Source: Bradyrhizobium sp. 141
GTDB taxonomy: Bacteria; Pseudomonadota; Alphaproteobacteria; Rhizobiales; Xanthobacteraceae
Direction of reading: 5' to 3'
Assembly (NCBI RefSeq): GCF_023074055.1
Contig: NZ_JADPKR010000055.1
Location: 95,591 to 159,590 of the forward strand
DNA: 64,000 bases
Shown here: piece after piece, positions 45,210 to 54,973 of the stretch
Layout of the letters: every line of letters begins with the position of its first letter
Position numbering within the stretch: position 1 is the stretch's first letter
The notes under the pieces: generated by a model
Seen by the model: the letters and a program-made list of their open reading frames with translations, nothing else
Databases searched by the model: none
What the model was told of the DNA's origin: nothing
Program-made: the position numbers and the translations under genes

Positions 45210-45622
45210 ATGCATTTCCTTGGTCGTTTTCGCATCCTGACGAAAATTCTGGGAATCTTCGCGCTGCTTTGCGAAGGCCACGGGTGAAATCGGGCAGCAG
45301 ATCGCCAGCATCCAGACTGCGACCGAGCATTCGGTTGGCGCGATCAGGGACATCAGCCACACCATCGAGAAGCTGTCGGAGATCTCCTCGACCATTGCGG
45401 CCGCGGTGGAAGAGCAGGGGCGCTGCAACGCAGGAAATTTCCCGCAACGTGCAGCAGGCGGAAGGCACTCATCAGGTGTCGTCCAACATCACCGACGTGC
45501 ACCGCGGCGCGAGCGAGACGGCTCGGCGTCAGGTGCTGTCCGCCGCGCAGATGCTGTCCGGCGACAGCAACCGCATCAAGCTTGAGGTGAGCAAGTTTCT
45601 CGGCACCGTGCGCAACGCCTGA
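45210..45622 (+). pseudogene. chemoreceptor remnant with large internal deletion
   Basis: The ATG at 45210 opens a typical receptor N-terminus (MHFLGRFRILTKILGIFALL, start of the first membrane helix), which runs directly, out of frame, into AKATGEIGQQIASIQTATE at 45271, part of the far C-terminal signalling domain. Periplasmic domain, second helix, HAMP and the signalling tip are all missing. A second frameshift (an extra C near 45421, after VEEQG) precedes ATQEISRNVQQ. The reading ends IKLEVSKFLGTVRNA like the intact neighbours. It is a decayed paralogue of the two receptors downstream. Confidence 0.85.
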
Positions 45623-45813
45623 CCGCGGCGGGCAGATCTGGCTTGCAACCGTCGCGCGTGCCTGCGCGGCGGTTGCGCGCGTTCGTATTTCGACGTTGCG
45701 ACCCGTGCCGCAGGGTTAACCTTCCGGAAAAGCGACGCAGTCATGATGCCCGCGATATTTCCGGGCGCTGAGTCGCCCTTCGCGTATTGCGTCTCAATCG
45801 TTGGAGCACATTC

Positions 45814-47784
45814 ATGAGTGGCATTTCCATTCGCCTTACCCACAAGGTCATGGCGATCGGACTGTTCGGCCTCATCGGGCTCGTCGCCTTCGGCGCGATC
45901 TACGAGATCGGCAGCCTCTCCCAGGACACCTCCCGCGACGCTGCCAACCGCGCCCGCGCGATCGCCGACCTCAACAAGCAGCTCTCGATCGAGATGCTGG
46001 AGGCTCGCCGCAACGAGAAGAATTTTCAGCAGCGGCGCACTGAGAGCTACGCCAAGGCGCATGCCGAACTGATCGGGCCGATCAACCGCGATTTCGACGA
46101 GGTGGAGCGGTTAATTGCGGCCGGCGGCATGGCTGCGTTGTCTGACAGGATGAAGCAGGCCCAGACCGGCTTCAAGCGCTACGCGTCGGACTTCGGTGCG
46201 CTGGTGACGGCCGAGACCAAGCTTGGACTGAACGAGACGCAAGGCTTGTCCGGCTCGCTCCGCGCCGCGGTACACGACATCGAGGCCAAGCTGAAGGAGA
46301 TCGACGATCCCAGGACGACGAGCTGGATGTTGATGATGCGCCGTCACGAGAAGGACTTCATGCTGCGGCGCGACCCAAAATACATTGCCGAGATGAAGAA
46401 GGCCGCTACCGAATTCTCCAAGGCAATAGAAGTTGTCGCAGTCCCTACGGCGGTGATGAACGAGATCATGGCCAAGCTCCAGAAATACCAGTCCGAGTTC
46501 GCGGCGTGGGCGGAGACCGCGCAGCAGAGCGGCGCGCTCGATGCCAGCATGATGAAGACGTTCCGCGAGATCGAGCCCGTCATGGCCGAGATGCGGGCTG
46601 CCGTCGATGCCCAGTATAAGCAGGCCGAGGCCGCCGAGGCTGCAACGCGCGACGCCGTGCGGTTGTGGATGGCGGTCACCTTCGGCATCACCGTCGTGGT
46701 GCTGGCCGCAGTCGGCTTCCTGCTCGGACGTTCGATCTCGAAGGCGCTTGCTGCCATGGTCGCGGCGATGACGCGGCTTGCGCGCGGCGAACTCTCGATT
46801 TCCGTTCCCGGCATCGGGCGCAAGGATGAAATCGGCGAGATGGCCGGTGCCGTCGAGGTGTTCAGGAGCAACATGGCGGAGGCCGATCGGCTGCGTACCG
46901 AGCAGGCCGAAGCGGACGCACGCGGGCGCGCGCAGCGCAAAGCCGATATGCAGCGGCTCGCCGATACGTTCGAAGGCGCGGTCGGCGAGATCATCGAGAC
47001 GGTATCGTCGGCGGCGACCGAGCTCGAGGCGTCGTCGAACACGCTCTCCCAGGCCGCCGAGCGCGGCAACGGGCTTGCCACCGCCGTGGCGGGGGCCTCG
47101 GAGGAGGCGTCCGCCAATGTGCAATCGGTTTCCGCAGCCAGCGAGGAGATGACTTCGTCGGTATCCGAGATCAGCCGCCAGGTGCAGGAATCGGCGCGCG
47201 TAGCCGACGTCGCGGTCGGGCAGGCCCAGCGCACCAATGCGCGCGTCGCCGAGCTAGCCAAGGCCGCCACCCGCATCGGCGACGTGGTCGAGCTGATCAA
47301 CACCATCGCCGCGCAGACCAACCTGCTGGCGCTCAACGCCACGATCGAGGCGGCGCGGGCGGGCGAAGCCGGCAAGGGCTTTGCCGTGGTCGCCACCGAA
47401 GTGAAGGCGCTTGCCGAGCAGACCGCGAAGGCGACGGGCGAGATCGGTCAGCACATCGGCGCGATCCAGGCCGCGACGGAGGACTCTGTCGGAGCGATCA
47501 AGGAGATCGGCGACACCATCGCGAAGATGTCGGAGATCTCGTCGACCATCGCCGCCGCGGTGGAGGAGCAGGGGGCCGCCACGCAGGAGATCTCCCGCAA
47601 CATCCAGCACGCGGCGCAAGGTACCTCCGAAGTCTCGGCGAACATCGCCGACGTCCAGCGCGGCGCCGGCGAGACCGGGGCTGCCTCGGCGCAGGTGCAT
47701 TCGGCCGCGCAGTCGCTGTCGCAGGAGAGCAACCGGCTCAAGAGTGAGGTCGCGCGCTTCCTGGAGTCGGTGCGGGCGGCCTAG
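45814..47784 (+). CDS. methyl-accepting chemotaxis protein with HBM sensor domain
   Basis: Transmembrane chemoreceptor, 656 residues. First membrane helix about 12-30; periplasmic domain about 31-280 with the two helical-bimodular hallmarks ARRNEKNFQQRRTESYAKAH and MMRRHEKDFMLRRDPKYIAE; second helix about 282-305; HAMP about 306-360; signalling domain to the end, with the hairpin tip INTIAAQTNLLALNATIEAA and GKGFAVVATEVKALAEQTA. HBM sensors bind organic acids in characterised cases. No C-terminal CheR-tethering pentapeptide. GGAG precedes the ATG at 45814. Confidence 0.95.
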   Translation: MSGISIRLTHKVMAIGLFGLIGLVAFGAIYEIGSLSQDTSRDAANRARAIADLNKQLSIEMLEARRNEKNFQQRRTESYAKAHAELIGPINRDFDEVERLIAAGGMAALSDRMKQAQTGFKRYASDFGALVTAETKLGLNETQGLSGSLRAAVHDIEAKLKEIDDPRTTSWMLMMRRHEKDFMLRRDPKYIAEMKKAATEFSKAIEVVAVPTAVMNEIMAKLQKYQSEFAAWAETAQQSGALDASMMKTFREIEPVMAEMRAAVDAQYKQAEAAEAATRDAVRLWMAVTFGITVVVLAAVGFLLGRSISKALAAMVAAMTRLARGELSISVPGIGRKDEIGEMAGAVEVFRSNMAEADRLRTEQAEADARGRAQRKADMQRLADTFEGAVGEIIETVSSAATELEASSNTLSQAAERGNGLATAVAGASEEASANVQSVSAASEEMTSSVSEISRQVQESARVADVAVGQAQRTNARVAELAKAATRIGDVVELINTIAAQTNLLALNATIEAARAGEAGKGFAVVATEVKALAEQTAKATGEIGQHIGAIQAATEDSVGAIKEIGDTIAKMSEISSTIAAAVEEQGAATQEISRNIQHAAQGTSEVSANIADVQRGAGETGAASAQVHSAAQSLSQESNRLKSEVARFLESVRAA

Positions 47785-48068
47785 CGGCTTCACCGCGAGC
47801 ATTGTTGCAGCGCGTCAAGGGCGGCGCGCTCGCGCCACAGCACGTGATAGTCGCGTGCAGCAACAAATGATTGCATGGAAAATAACGCGGGCCGGGCCTC
47901 GCCCGTAGTTTTACGTAGGGTCATGTTAACGCCTGCTTGCGAGTATGGAAGGCAATCTTACGGGATAAGAACCAGCCAGCACTGTTGAACTGACCGCCGC
48001 ACGGTCGTCCGTCGTGACGCCTGGCGCAGGTGGCGTGCGCGTTGCTAGGCATCGTTGGGATTTGTGTG

Positions 48069-49757
48069 ATGTCGAAGTTGTCGATCGTCTTCAAGCTTCT
48101 GAGCGTGTTGTCAGTTCTCGTTCTCTCGCTGGCCGGTGTCGGCGTGATGGCGATCGGCACCATGCAGAACATCAACGCCCACACGGTCGAGATTGCGCAG
48201 AGCTGGCTGCCGAGCGTCCGTGCGCTCGGCTCGATGCGCGCCGACATCAATGAGCTGCGCGTCGCGCTACGCCTGCACCTGATGCAGGACACCGCTGAAG
48301 GCAAGGAAGCCGCCGAGAAGCGCCTCGCCTCGTTGCGCGAGCGCATCGAGAAGACGCGCAAGGTCTACGAGCCGCTCATCACGGCCGCCGAAGAGCGCTC
48401 GCTCTACGAGCAATGGACCAAGGCGTGGGCCGACTACCTGAATGGCGTGCAGGAGGTCATGGCGCTGTCGCGCAAGAGCGTCGGCCGCTTCCCCACCGAC
48501 GCCAACGAGATGTTGCAGACCAGGGTCGCGAAGATGGCCCAGGCCGCTGATCCCCTGCTCCAGAAGGGCATCGAGCTCAATAACCAGGGCGCCGAGCTGG
48601 AGACGAAGCAGGCGGCCGACAGCTACGCCACGATCTTCCGCGTGCTGGTCGGCATCATCGTGCTCTCCGTCGTGATCGCGATCGGCGCCGCCTACTATCT
48701 CGTGCGTGACGTGTCTCGCGGCATTGCCTCGATCATCCGCCCGATGCAGTCGCTCGGAGAGGGCGACCTCTCGGCCGAGGTGCCGTATCGCGGCGAGAAG
48801 ACCGAGATCGGTTCGATGGCGGATGCGCTCCAGATCTTCAAGGAGGCGCTGATCGCCAAGAAGGCCGCCGACGACGCGGCGGCGCGCGACGCCGAGGCCA
48901 AGATCGAACGCGGCCGCCGCGTCGACGCCATCACCCGCAAGTTCGAAGCCATGATCGGCGAAGTGGTCGGGACCGTGTCGTCGGCCTCAACCGAGCTGGA
49001 GGCATCGGCGACGACGCTGACCAACACGGCACAGCGCGGCCAGGAGCTCGCGACGGTCGTTGCGGCTGCGTCCGAGGAAGCCTCCACCAACGTCCAGGCG
49101 GTGGCGTCCGCCTCGGAAGAGCTGTCGTCCTCCATCACCGAGATCAGCCGCCGCGTGCAGGATTCGGCGCGGATGGCTGCGGAAGCCGTCGAGCAGGCGG
49201 CGCGGACCAACGACCGCGTCAACGCGCTGTCGCAGGCGGCCTCCCGCATCGGCGACGTCGTCGAGCTCATCAACACCATTGCGGGCCAGACCAACCTCCT
49301 GGCGCTGAATGCGACCATCGAAGCGGCGCGCGCCGGCGAAGCCGGCCGCGGCTTTGCCGTCGTCGCGTCAGAGGTCAAGGCACTGGCCGAGCAGACCGCG
49401 AAGGCGACCGGCGAGATCGGGGCGCAGGTTTCGGGCATCCAGGCCGCGACCCAGGAATCCGTCAGCGCCATCCAGGAGATCGGCGGCACCATCGAACGGT
49501 TGTCCGAGGTGTCCTCGGCCATCGCCGCCGCCGTCGAGGAGCAGGGCGCGGCAACGCAGGAGATTTCGCGCAACGTCCAGCAGGCCGCGCTCGGCACGCA
49601 GGAAGTCTCGTCCAACATCACCGACGTGCAGCGCGGCGCGATTGACACCGGCTCGGCCTCGGGCGAAGTGCTCTCGGCCGCGAAGTCGCTGGCGACCGAC
49701 AGCACCCGTCTGAAGGTCGAGGTCGCGCAGTTCCTGGAGTCGGTCCGCGCGGCCTGA
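48069..49757 (+). CDS. methyl-accepting chemotaxis protein with four-helix-bundle sensor
   Basis: Chemoreceptor, 562 residues. First helix at about 8-30 (LLSVLSVLVLSLAGVGVMAI), a short periplasmic four-helix-bundle (4HB_MCP) of about 155 residues starting MQNINAHTVEIAQSWLPSVR, second helix about 190-212 (VLVGIIVLSVVIAIGAAYYL), HAMP about 213-270, and signalling domain with INTIAGQTNLLALNATIEAA. Its signalling domain is very like that of the preceding receptor, so the two and the remnant arose by tandem duplication. No CheR-binding tail is present. Confidence 0.95.
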   Translation: MSKLSIVFKLLSVLSVLVLSLAGVGVMAIGTMQNINAHTVEIAQSWLPSVRALGSMRADINELRVALRLHLMQDTAEGKEAAEKRLASLRERIEKTRKVYEPLITAAEERSLYEQWTKAWADYLNGVQEVMALSRKSVGRFPTDANEMLQTRVAKMAQAADPLLQKGIELNNQGAELETKQAADSYATIFRVLVGIIVLSVVIAIGAAYYLVRDVSRGIASIIRPMQSLGEGDLSAEVPYRGEKTEIGSMADALQIFKEALIAKKAADDAAARDAEAKIERGRRVDAITRKFEAMIGEVVGTVSSASTELEASATTLTNTAQRGQELATVVAAASEEASTNVQAVASASEELSSSITEISRRVQDSARMAAEAVEQAARTNDRVNALSQAASRIGDVVELINTIAGQTNLLALNATIEAARAGEAGRGFAVVASEVKALAEQTAKATGEIGAQVSGIQAATQESVSAIQEIGGTIERLSEVSSAIAAAVEEQGAATQEISRNVQQAALGTQEVSSNITDVQRGAIDTGSASGEVLSAAKSLATDSTRLKVEVAQFLESVRAA

Positions 49758-49760
49758 TCC

Positions 49761-52475
49761 TTACGCGCCCGTCTGCGGAGCCGGAGCCGGCGGCGGCGCG
49801 ACCTGCCGCCGGAACAGGATGCGCTGGTAGAGCCAGCCGATCGCGACCAGCACAATGCCGAGGCACATGAACGACAGTGCCCGGTAGACGCCTGTCAGCG
49901 TCGACATGTCGATGACGAAGGCTTTGAGGATCGTCAGCGCGATGACCGCGGCCGACGCCAGCCGCGCGCGCTCGGAGTTGACGAGGATGCCGACGCCGAG
50001 CAGGACCACGCCGAAGCCGAGCCAGCCGATCGAATAGGTGTATTGCTCCGCTCCCGTGGTGCCGCCGTAGAGCAGGACCGGGCCGTGATAGAAGCGGCGA
50101 ATCTCCAGCGTCACATAGCTGAGCGCGAACACCAGCGCGCCACCTGCGATCGTGTTGGCGTAGGTGACGGAGCGATGGCCCGCCACCGCATAGGACAGCA
50201 GCAGCATCAGCACTGCCGGCAGAGCGTAGCCGAGCAGCAGCAGGTTGAAGACGAGGCCGCCGACATTGACACTGGAGAACAGCAACGGGTTCTCCAGGAT
50301 CAAGAGGCCGAACACGCTGATGAACCCGGCAATCACCGTGAGCACGACCGCACCGACATTGTGCACGATGCTGTGGCTGCGCAGCCGCAGCCGCTCAAGC
50401 CCGATCGCCATCGCGAGCGTGATGCAGACTTGCAGCGCGAATTCGAGCAGCGACGGCGGCGAGGTCATCCGGCCGTTGGTCGCAAAGTGACGGATCTCCA
50501 TGAAGGCGAGCAGCGCGGTAAACAGAATCGCGGCGGTCTCGACCATGCGCAGCGGCGCATCGTCGGCGCGGCGGCGCAGGAAGATGCTCGCGCCCCAGAA
50601 CGATGCCGCCGGCAGGCCGTAGCCCCAGAGCAGCCAGTTGAAGATCGGCGTGGCGCCGACGGCATCGCCGACGATGCACGGATCATAGGCGATGCGCGCG
50701 GTGACGAGCCCCGCAAAGATGGCGGAGAGCCAGCGCAGGAACGGGATCGGCCGCTGCAGCGAGATCCAGGCGGTCCCGAGCGACATCAGCGCCAGCGCGA
50801 TCGTCAGCCAGCCCTTCTCCAGCGCGAAGGTCAGCGCCAGCGCCAGCGCACCGAGCGTGCCGGTCGCGAACAAAGCGGTGGAGATCATGGTGCCCGGCCG
50901 GCTCTCGCGGCGTGTGAGAGCCTCGGTCGCGGCGCCGAAAGCCGCGGCGAGCAGCACGGCGAGGATCGCAAACGGGATCGAGCGGTCGAGATGGGCAATA
51001 CGCGCGTAGAGCGCAACCAGGATCGCGATCGGCGTCGCTACGGCTGCCGCCGACCACACCACCGGGATGATCGCCGAGTTCGAACGGCCCTGGGCAAGGA
51101 AGCCAGCGAGGCCGAAGCCGGCGGCGAAGAGCGCGGCCATCACCAGATGCAGCGTCACGGAGCTGTCGATCGCGGCGGGTCCGATTCCCGTCAGGGGGCC
51201 GCCCGGCAGCACCAGCATGTCCGGATTGGCGCGCACTGCCCATTCGGCAAACACGATGAAAACCGTCGCAGCAGCTGCGCCGAGTGCACCGGTCGCCGCC
51301 GGCGCGCGCCAGGCGACGAACAGGGTTGCGCCGACGAGAAGCGCGAACGCGGTCAGCGCAAGATCGGCATGCGCGCTCGACAGCACGATCAGCATCGCGC
51401 CGAACAGATAGGCACCGAGCGAGCTCGATGACACCGGCTCGATCTCGCCGTCTTCGATCGTCGGGCCGAACATGAAGCCGCAGACGACGAGGAGGGCAGC
51501 GAGTACGAAGCCAGCCATGACATGGAAGGCGTGCGGCGCGACCTGCAATTCTTCGGTGTCCAGACCCGGGAAGATCCACAGCACCGCGAACACGATCGTG
51601 GTGACCGCGAGCCAGCGCCATAGCCGGATGCGGGCGAGGCCGAAGCTCGCGGCGGTGACGACCGCGAGGTAAATATAGAGCGCCCAATAGTCCGGCTTGC
51701 CGCTGGAGACGAGAACCGGCGTCACGAAGGCGCCGACCACGCCGAGGCCGGCGAGCGCCGGTCCGTGCAGCAGCGCGGCCGCGAGCGTGCACATGGCGAC
51801 GATGCCGAGCAGCACGAAGGCGGTGGCAGGCACGAGGAAGCCGTAGAGCGCATAGGCGGCATAGATGGTCGCGAACGCCACCGCCGTACCGGCGGCGGTG
51901 AGGATCGCCGGGATGTTGGCGATCGGCAGCGCCTGGATGTTGGAAATGCTCTCCTTGCGCCGCGACCATTCGCCGGCCCCGAGCAGCGCAGCTGCGAACA
52001 GGCCGCCCAGGAACACGCGCACGCCGGGGCCGAGGAGGCCGGCCTCGATCGAATAGCGCACCATGAAGAAGCCGCCGAGCGCGAGCGCAAGGCCGCCGAT
52101 CCACACCACCCAGCGGGTACCGAGCTGCTCCTCGAAGCCCGGCGCAGGCGCGGGCAGCGGAGGCGGAGGCGGCGCATCGGCCTCGGTGCCCGCTTCGAGC
52201 GGCGGGGGCGAAACAGCTTCGGTAACAGGCGGCGATGCCGGTTCAGTTTCCGGCGCAAGCGGCGGCGGCTCCGCGGTATCAGTCGTGGTGGCGGGCGCCT
52301 GCTCCCAAACAGGTGTGAGCGGCGGCGGCTGCACCTGCCGCTGCGCGTCAAACATCTCTTCGAGCGAATTCAGTCGCCGGCGCAGCTCGGCCGCCTGGCT
52401 GGAGGCCTTGATCGCAATGAGGAACGCGGCGATCGCAATGATCCACGCAAAGACGTCAAACGGGCCGTCGAACAT
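49761..52475 (-). CDS. DUF2339 large polytopic membrane protein
   Basis: A 904-residue protein. An N-terminal membrane helix (FAWIIAIAAFLIAIKAS) and short coiled coil (AAELRRRLNSLEEMFDAQRQ) are followed by a Pro/Glu-rich linker to about 120, then EEQLGTRWVVWIGGLALALG and more than 20 hydrophobic helices filling the rest. That is the DUF2339 layout. Function unknown; such proteins are sometimes described as predicted membrane transport or envelope proteins. Its stop lies three bases from the convergent chemoreceptor's stop. Confidence 0.9.
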   Translation of the reverse strand: MFDGPFDVFAWIIAIAAFLIAIKASSQAAELRRRLNSLEEMFDAQRQVQPPPLTPVWEQAPATTTDTAEPPPLAPETEPASPPVTEAVSPPPLEAGTEADAPPPPPLPAPAPGFEEQLGTRWVVWIGGLALALGGFFMVRYSIEAGLLGPGVRVFLGGLFAAALLGAGEWSRRKESISNIQALPIANIPAILTAAGTAVAFATIYAAYALYGFLVPATAFVLLGIVAMCTLAAALLHGPALAGLGVVGAFVTPVLVSSGKPDYWALYIYLAVVTAASFGLARIRLWRWLAVTTIVFAVLWIFPGLDTEELQVAPHAFHVMAGFVLAALLVVCGFMFGPTIEDGEIEPVSSSSLGAYLFGAMLIVLSSAHADLALTAFALLVGATLFVAWRAPAATGALGAAAATVFIVFAEWAVRANPDMLVLPGGPLTGIGPAAIDSSVTLHLVMAALFAAGFGLAGFLAQGRSNSAIIPVVWSAAAVATPIAILVALYARIAHLDRSIPFAILAVLLAAAFGAATEALTRRESRPGTMISTALFATGTLGALALALTFALEKGWLTIALALMSLGTAWISLQRPIPFLRWLSAIFAGLVTARIAYDPCIVGDAVGATPIFNWLLWGYGLPAASFWGASIFLRRRADDAPLRMVETAAILFTALLAFMEIRHFATNGRMTSPPSLLEFALQVCITLAMAIGLERLRLRSHSIVHNVGAVVLTVIAGFISVFGLLILENPLLFSSVNVGGLVFNLLLLGYALPAVLMLLLSYAVAGHRSVTYANTIAGGALVFALSYVTLEIRRFYHGPVLLYGGTTGAEQYTYSIGWLGFGVVLLGVGILVNSERARLASAAVIALTILKAFVIDMSTLTGVYRALSFMCLGIVLVAIGWLYQRILFRRQVAPPPAPAPQTGA

Positions 52476-52520
52476 GAAGCCTCCAGGCGATCGGCGGGGG
52501 GCCGATTGCGAAATCCTTGT

Positions 52521-53489
52521 CTAGCGCCGGGAGCGGACGCGCAAGCCCGGTGCGGGCCGCTCCTGGAGCACGTCGCGGCGGAAGCGGTAGAGCGCCGCCG
52601 GCCGTCCGCCCGTCTGTGTCGACATCACCCCGGTCGGTTCGACCAGAGCTTCCATTTCGACCAGGCGGCGGAAATTCTGCTTGTGCAGGTGCCGGCCGGA
52701 AATCGCCTCGACCGTGTGCTGCAGTTCGGTAAGTGTGAATTCAGGCGGCAAAAGTTCAAAGACGACAGGACGATACTTCAGTTTTGCACGCAGCCGCGCG
52801 ATCGCCGTGGCGAGGATCCGGCGGTGGTCGAACCGCATCGAGGTCCCGAGCGGGGGAAGCGTCTTGCGCGCTAATGCCGCAGGGCGGCCGTCGCGCCGCG
52901 CTTCCTCGACCAGCCCGGCCTCGTACAGGAGCTCGTAGCGGTCGAGCACGCGCTCCTCGTCCCAGGCCGCTCCCTCGAGGCCAAAGTAGAATCGCACGCG
53001 ATCCTTACGCGGCAGCGCGCGAATCGTCTCCGGCGTCTCCTCCGCGGCCCACTCGGTCAGCGCAGGAATGATGTCGCGGGCGATGATCGCAGGCGGCTCC
53101 TCGCGCCGGTCTTCCCAGGGGAAGAAGCGATACCATGGCGCGAAGCTCGCCGCGTTTGCTGCAAGCTCGCCGTCCACCGCGCGCGTCAGGGCGAGATACC
53201 CGATCGACACCATATGCGCGCCGGTGTCGCCGGCCTCGGCATGGCGGCCGCGATCGCCGAAGGTGTAGAGCTGCTCGACATAGCCGAGCCGCAAGCCCGC
53301 CTGCTCCTCGACCCAGGCGCGCAGGCCGATCTCGAAGGTGCGGTGCGCGAGCGCGTCGAACGGGCCGAACGGCAGGCCGGCAAGCCCGTCACTGCCGCGC
53401 GCGGTCAGGATCAGCGGCTCATGGCCCGCGATCGCGGCGATGGCCGCGGTCAGGCCGATCTCGATCGGCGTCAGGAGCTTGTCGCTCAT
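52521..53489 (-). CDS. nadQ: NAD regulator, NadQ/COG4111 family
   Basis: A 322-residue Nudix-fold plus winged-helix regulator. The N-terminal domain (about 1-200) keeps a degenerate Nudix box: LRAWVEEQAGL where a catalytic box would read REUxEExGU, so the first catalytic Glu is Ala and hydrolysis is unlikely. The C-terminal domain (about 225-310) has the NrtR-like wHTH: LPPEFTLTELQHTVEAISGR, HLHKQNFRRLVEMEALVEPT, GGRPAALYRFRR. The family is annotated as the alphaproteobacterial NAD regulator; nadABC with paired palindromes lies 11 kb away. No matching palindrome is visible upstream of this gene. ATG at 53489. Confidence 0.85.
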   Translation of the reverse strand: MSDKLLTPIEIGLTAAIAAIAGHEPLILTARGSDGLAGLPFGPFDALAHRTFEIGLRAWVEEQAGLRLGYVEQLYTFGDRGRHAEAGDTGAHMVSIGYLALTRAVDGELAANAASFAPWYRFFPWEDRREEPPAIIARDIIPALTEWAAEETPETIRALPRKDRVRFYFGLEGAAWDEERVLDRYELLYEAGLVEEARRDGRPAALARKTLPPLGTSMRFDHRRILATAIARLRAKLKYRPVVFELLPPEFTLTELQHTVEAISGRHLHKQNFRRLVEMEALVEPTGVMSTQTGGRPAALYRFRRDVLQERPAPGLRVRSRR

Positions 53490-53542
53490 GCGATGATGAT
53501 CGCAGAATCGATTGCGACGGTCTCTCCGCGGACTCGCTGTAA

Positions 53543-53684
53543 CCTCTCCCGCTTGCGGGAGAGGTCGGCGCGTTCCGGGCGGCGCGAAGCATCGTCCCGC
53601 GCCGGGTGAGGGCTTTCTCCTCTTGGGGATCGTCCCGTTGCGGCGACACCCTCTCCCCAACCCTCTCCCGCAAGCGGGAGAGGG
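53543..53684. repeat. paired family E palindromes
   Basis: CCTCTCCCGCTTGCGGGAGAGG (53543-53564, given as its two 11-base arms CCTCTCCCGCT and TGCGGGAGAGG) and, 97 bp on, CCCTCTCCCGC/AAGCGGGAGAGGG (53661-53684). Each is a near-perfect hairpin. They lie in the gap between the nadQ and tyrosine phosphatase genes. Confidence 0.85.
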
Positions 53685-53709
53685 GGCGCACCTGCGATGT
53701 GGCGCCCAC

Positions 53710-54216
53710 TCATTCGAGCTCGATCACGAAGGGGCGGCCCTCGACCATCATCGCGCCCGGGCCGATCTCGTCGAGCGCGCGCAGCATGCGTCCGTTGCGT
53801 CCCAGGGCACGGTCGGCAAGGCCGACGATGCGCCGGTTCGGCGAGGCGATCGGCGAGGCCGCGCGGATCTTCCTGGCGATATCGAGCTCGTCGCGGTTTG
53901 GATTGAGCGCGCAGACCGCCGCGAACGCGCTCGCGGTGGAGCGGCTGATGCCGGCATAGCAATGGACCACCAGCGGTGCGCTGCGGTCCCAGCCGCGCAC
54001 GAAGTTCAGCACCTGATCGATATGCGTCTCGGACGGCGCGACGAAACCGTCCATCTCCTCGGTGATGTCGTCCATCGACACCTTGAGATGGTTGGCCGGC
54101 AGCACGGATACCGGCCGTGCCACCTGCTCGACATTGGCCATCACGGTCAGCACATGGCTGGCTCCGGTGAGGCGGACGGTTTCGGGAAGCGCGGCGAGGG
54201 AACAGACGTGGATCAT
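53710..54216 (-). CDS. protein tyrosine phosphatase-like protein
   Basis: A 168-residue cysteine phosphatase. The P-loop HCYAGISRS carries C86 and R92 (CX5R); VSMDDITEEMDG near 46-57 supplies the likely general acid Asp. Compact dual-specificity-like size; substrate unknown. The upstream gene on the same strand ends beyond a family A repeat (HD hydrolase, 54359), so it is probably transcribed on its own or as a distal member. Confidence 0.88.
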   Translation of the reverse strand: MIHVCSLAALPETVRLTGASHVLTVMANVEQVARPVSVLPANHLKVSMDDITEEMDGFVAPSETHIDQVLNFVRGWDRSAPLVVHCYAGISRSTASAFAAVCALNPNRDELDIARKIRAASPIASPNRRIVGLADRALGRNGRMLRALDEIGPGAMMVEGRPFVIELE

Positions 54217-54250
54217 GGCGGACCTTTTTGGCGGCGATTATAGCCGGTGC

Positions 54251-54346
54251 CGTAGGGTGGGCAAAGGCGCATCGCGCCGTGCCCACCATTTCGCGCCGCG
54301 CGAATCGCTTAGTTTGGTGGGCACGCTTCGCTTTGCCCACCCTACG
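54251..54346. repeat. family A palindromic repeat, copy 7
   Basis: CGTAGGGTGGGCAAAGGCGC ... GCTTTGCCCACCCTACG arms, internal GTGCCCACC / GGTGGGCAC. It lies between the tyrosine phosphatase and HD hydrolase genes. Confidence 0.92.
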
Positions 54347-54358
54347 AAGGGACGACGC

Positions 54359-54973
54359 TCACGCGAACACCGCGCCAAACCGCTCCAAAAATTGCTTCTC
54401 GGCCCGTGCCGCGGTCCAGGGCGTCAGGTAGTCGCGCCGGACGCTGTCGGAGAGGCCGGGATCCTTGCCGAACAGGCGCTTCGCCTCAGGCTCTTCGAAG
54501 CCGGCGAGCGCGGTCGCCTCCAGATAGGCTGCGCCGCGATCGGCGGCCTTGATCGCTTGCGTGATTTCGTCCGGCAGCTCCGGCGGCAAGCCGAAGCGGA
54601 TGTGGATGGCGCCGAGCAGCCGCTTCTCGACCGCCTTGTAATGGCCGTCGAGCACGGCCTTGAACGGCGAGATCATGTCGCCGATCACATATTCGGGCGC
54701 ATCGTGCAGCAGCGCGGCGAGCCGCATGCGCCGATCGACGCGCGGCATCTCGTGCCGCAGCACGGTCTCCACCAGCAGCGTATGCTGCGCGACCGAGAAG
54801 ATATGCGCGCCGATGGTTTGCCCGTTCCAGCGCGCGACGCGCGCGAGGCCGTGCGCGATGTCGGCGATCTCGACATCGAGCGGCGAGGGATCGAGCAGAT
54901 CGAGCCGCCGGCCCGACAGCATGCGCTGCCAGGCGCGGGATTGCGCAACGGGCGCCGTCTTCTTCGCGGTCAT
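54359..54973 (-). CDS. YfbR-like HD family phosphohydrolase
   Basis: A 204-residue HD-domain metal phosphohydrolase. Metal ligands: His in HIFSVAQHTLLV (57, 64), H90-D91 in LLHDAPEYVIGDM, and a downstream Asp in IKAADRGAAYLEA. The DAPEYVIGDMISPFK segment resembles YfbR 5'-nucleotidases. Its ATG overlaps the tag stop by four bases (ATGA), making it the last gene of the ygfZ-tag-HD operon. A role in nucleotide clean-up next to a DNA glycosylase is plausible. Confidence 0.88.
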   Translation of the reverse strand: MTAKKTAPVAQSRAWQRMLSGRRLDLLDPSPLDVEIADIAHGLARVARWNGQTIGAHIFSVAQHTLLVETVLRHEMPRVDRRMRLAALLHDAPEYVIGDMISPFKAVLDGHYKAVEKRLLGAIHIRFGLPPELPDEITQAIKAADRGAAYLEATALAGFEEPEAKRLFGKDPGLSDSVRRDYLTPWTAARAEKQFLERFGAVFA

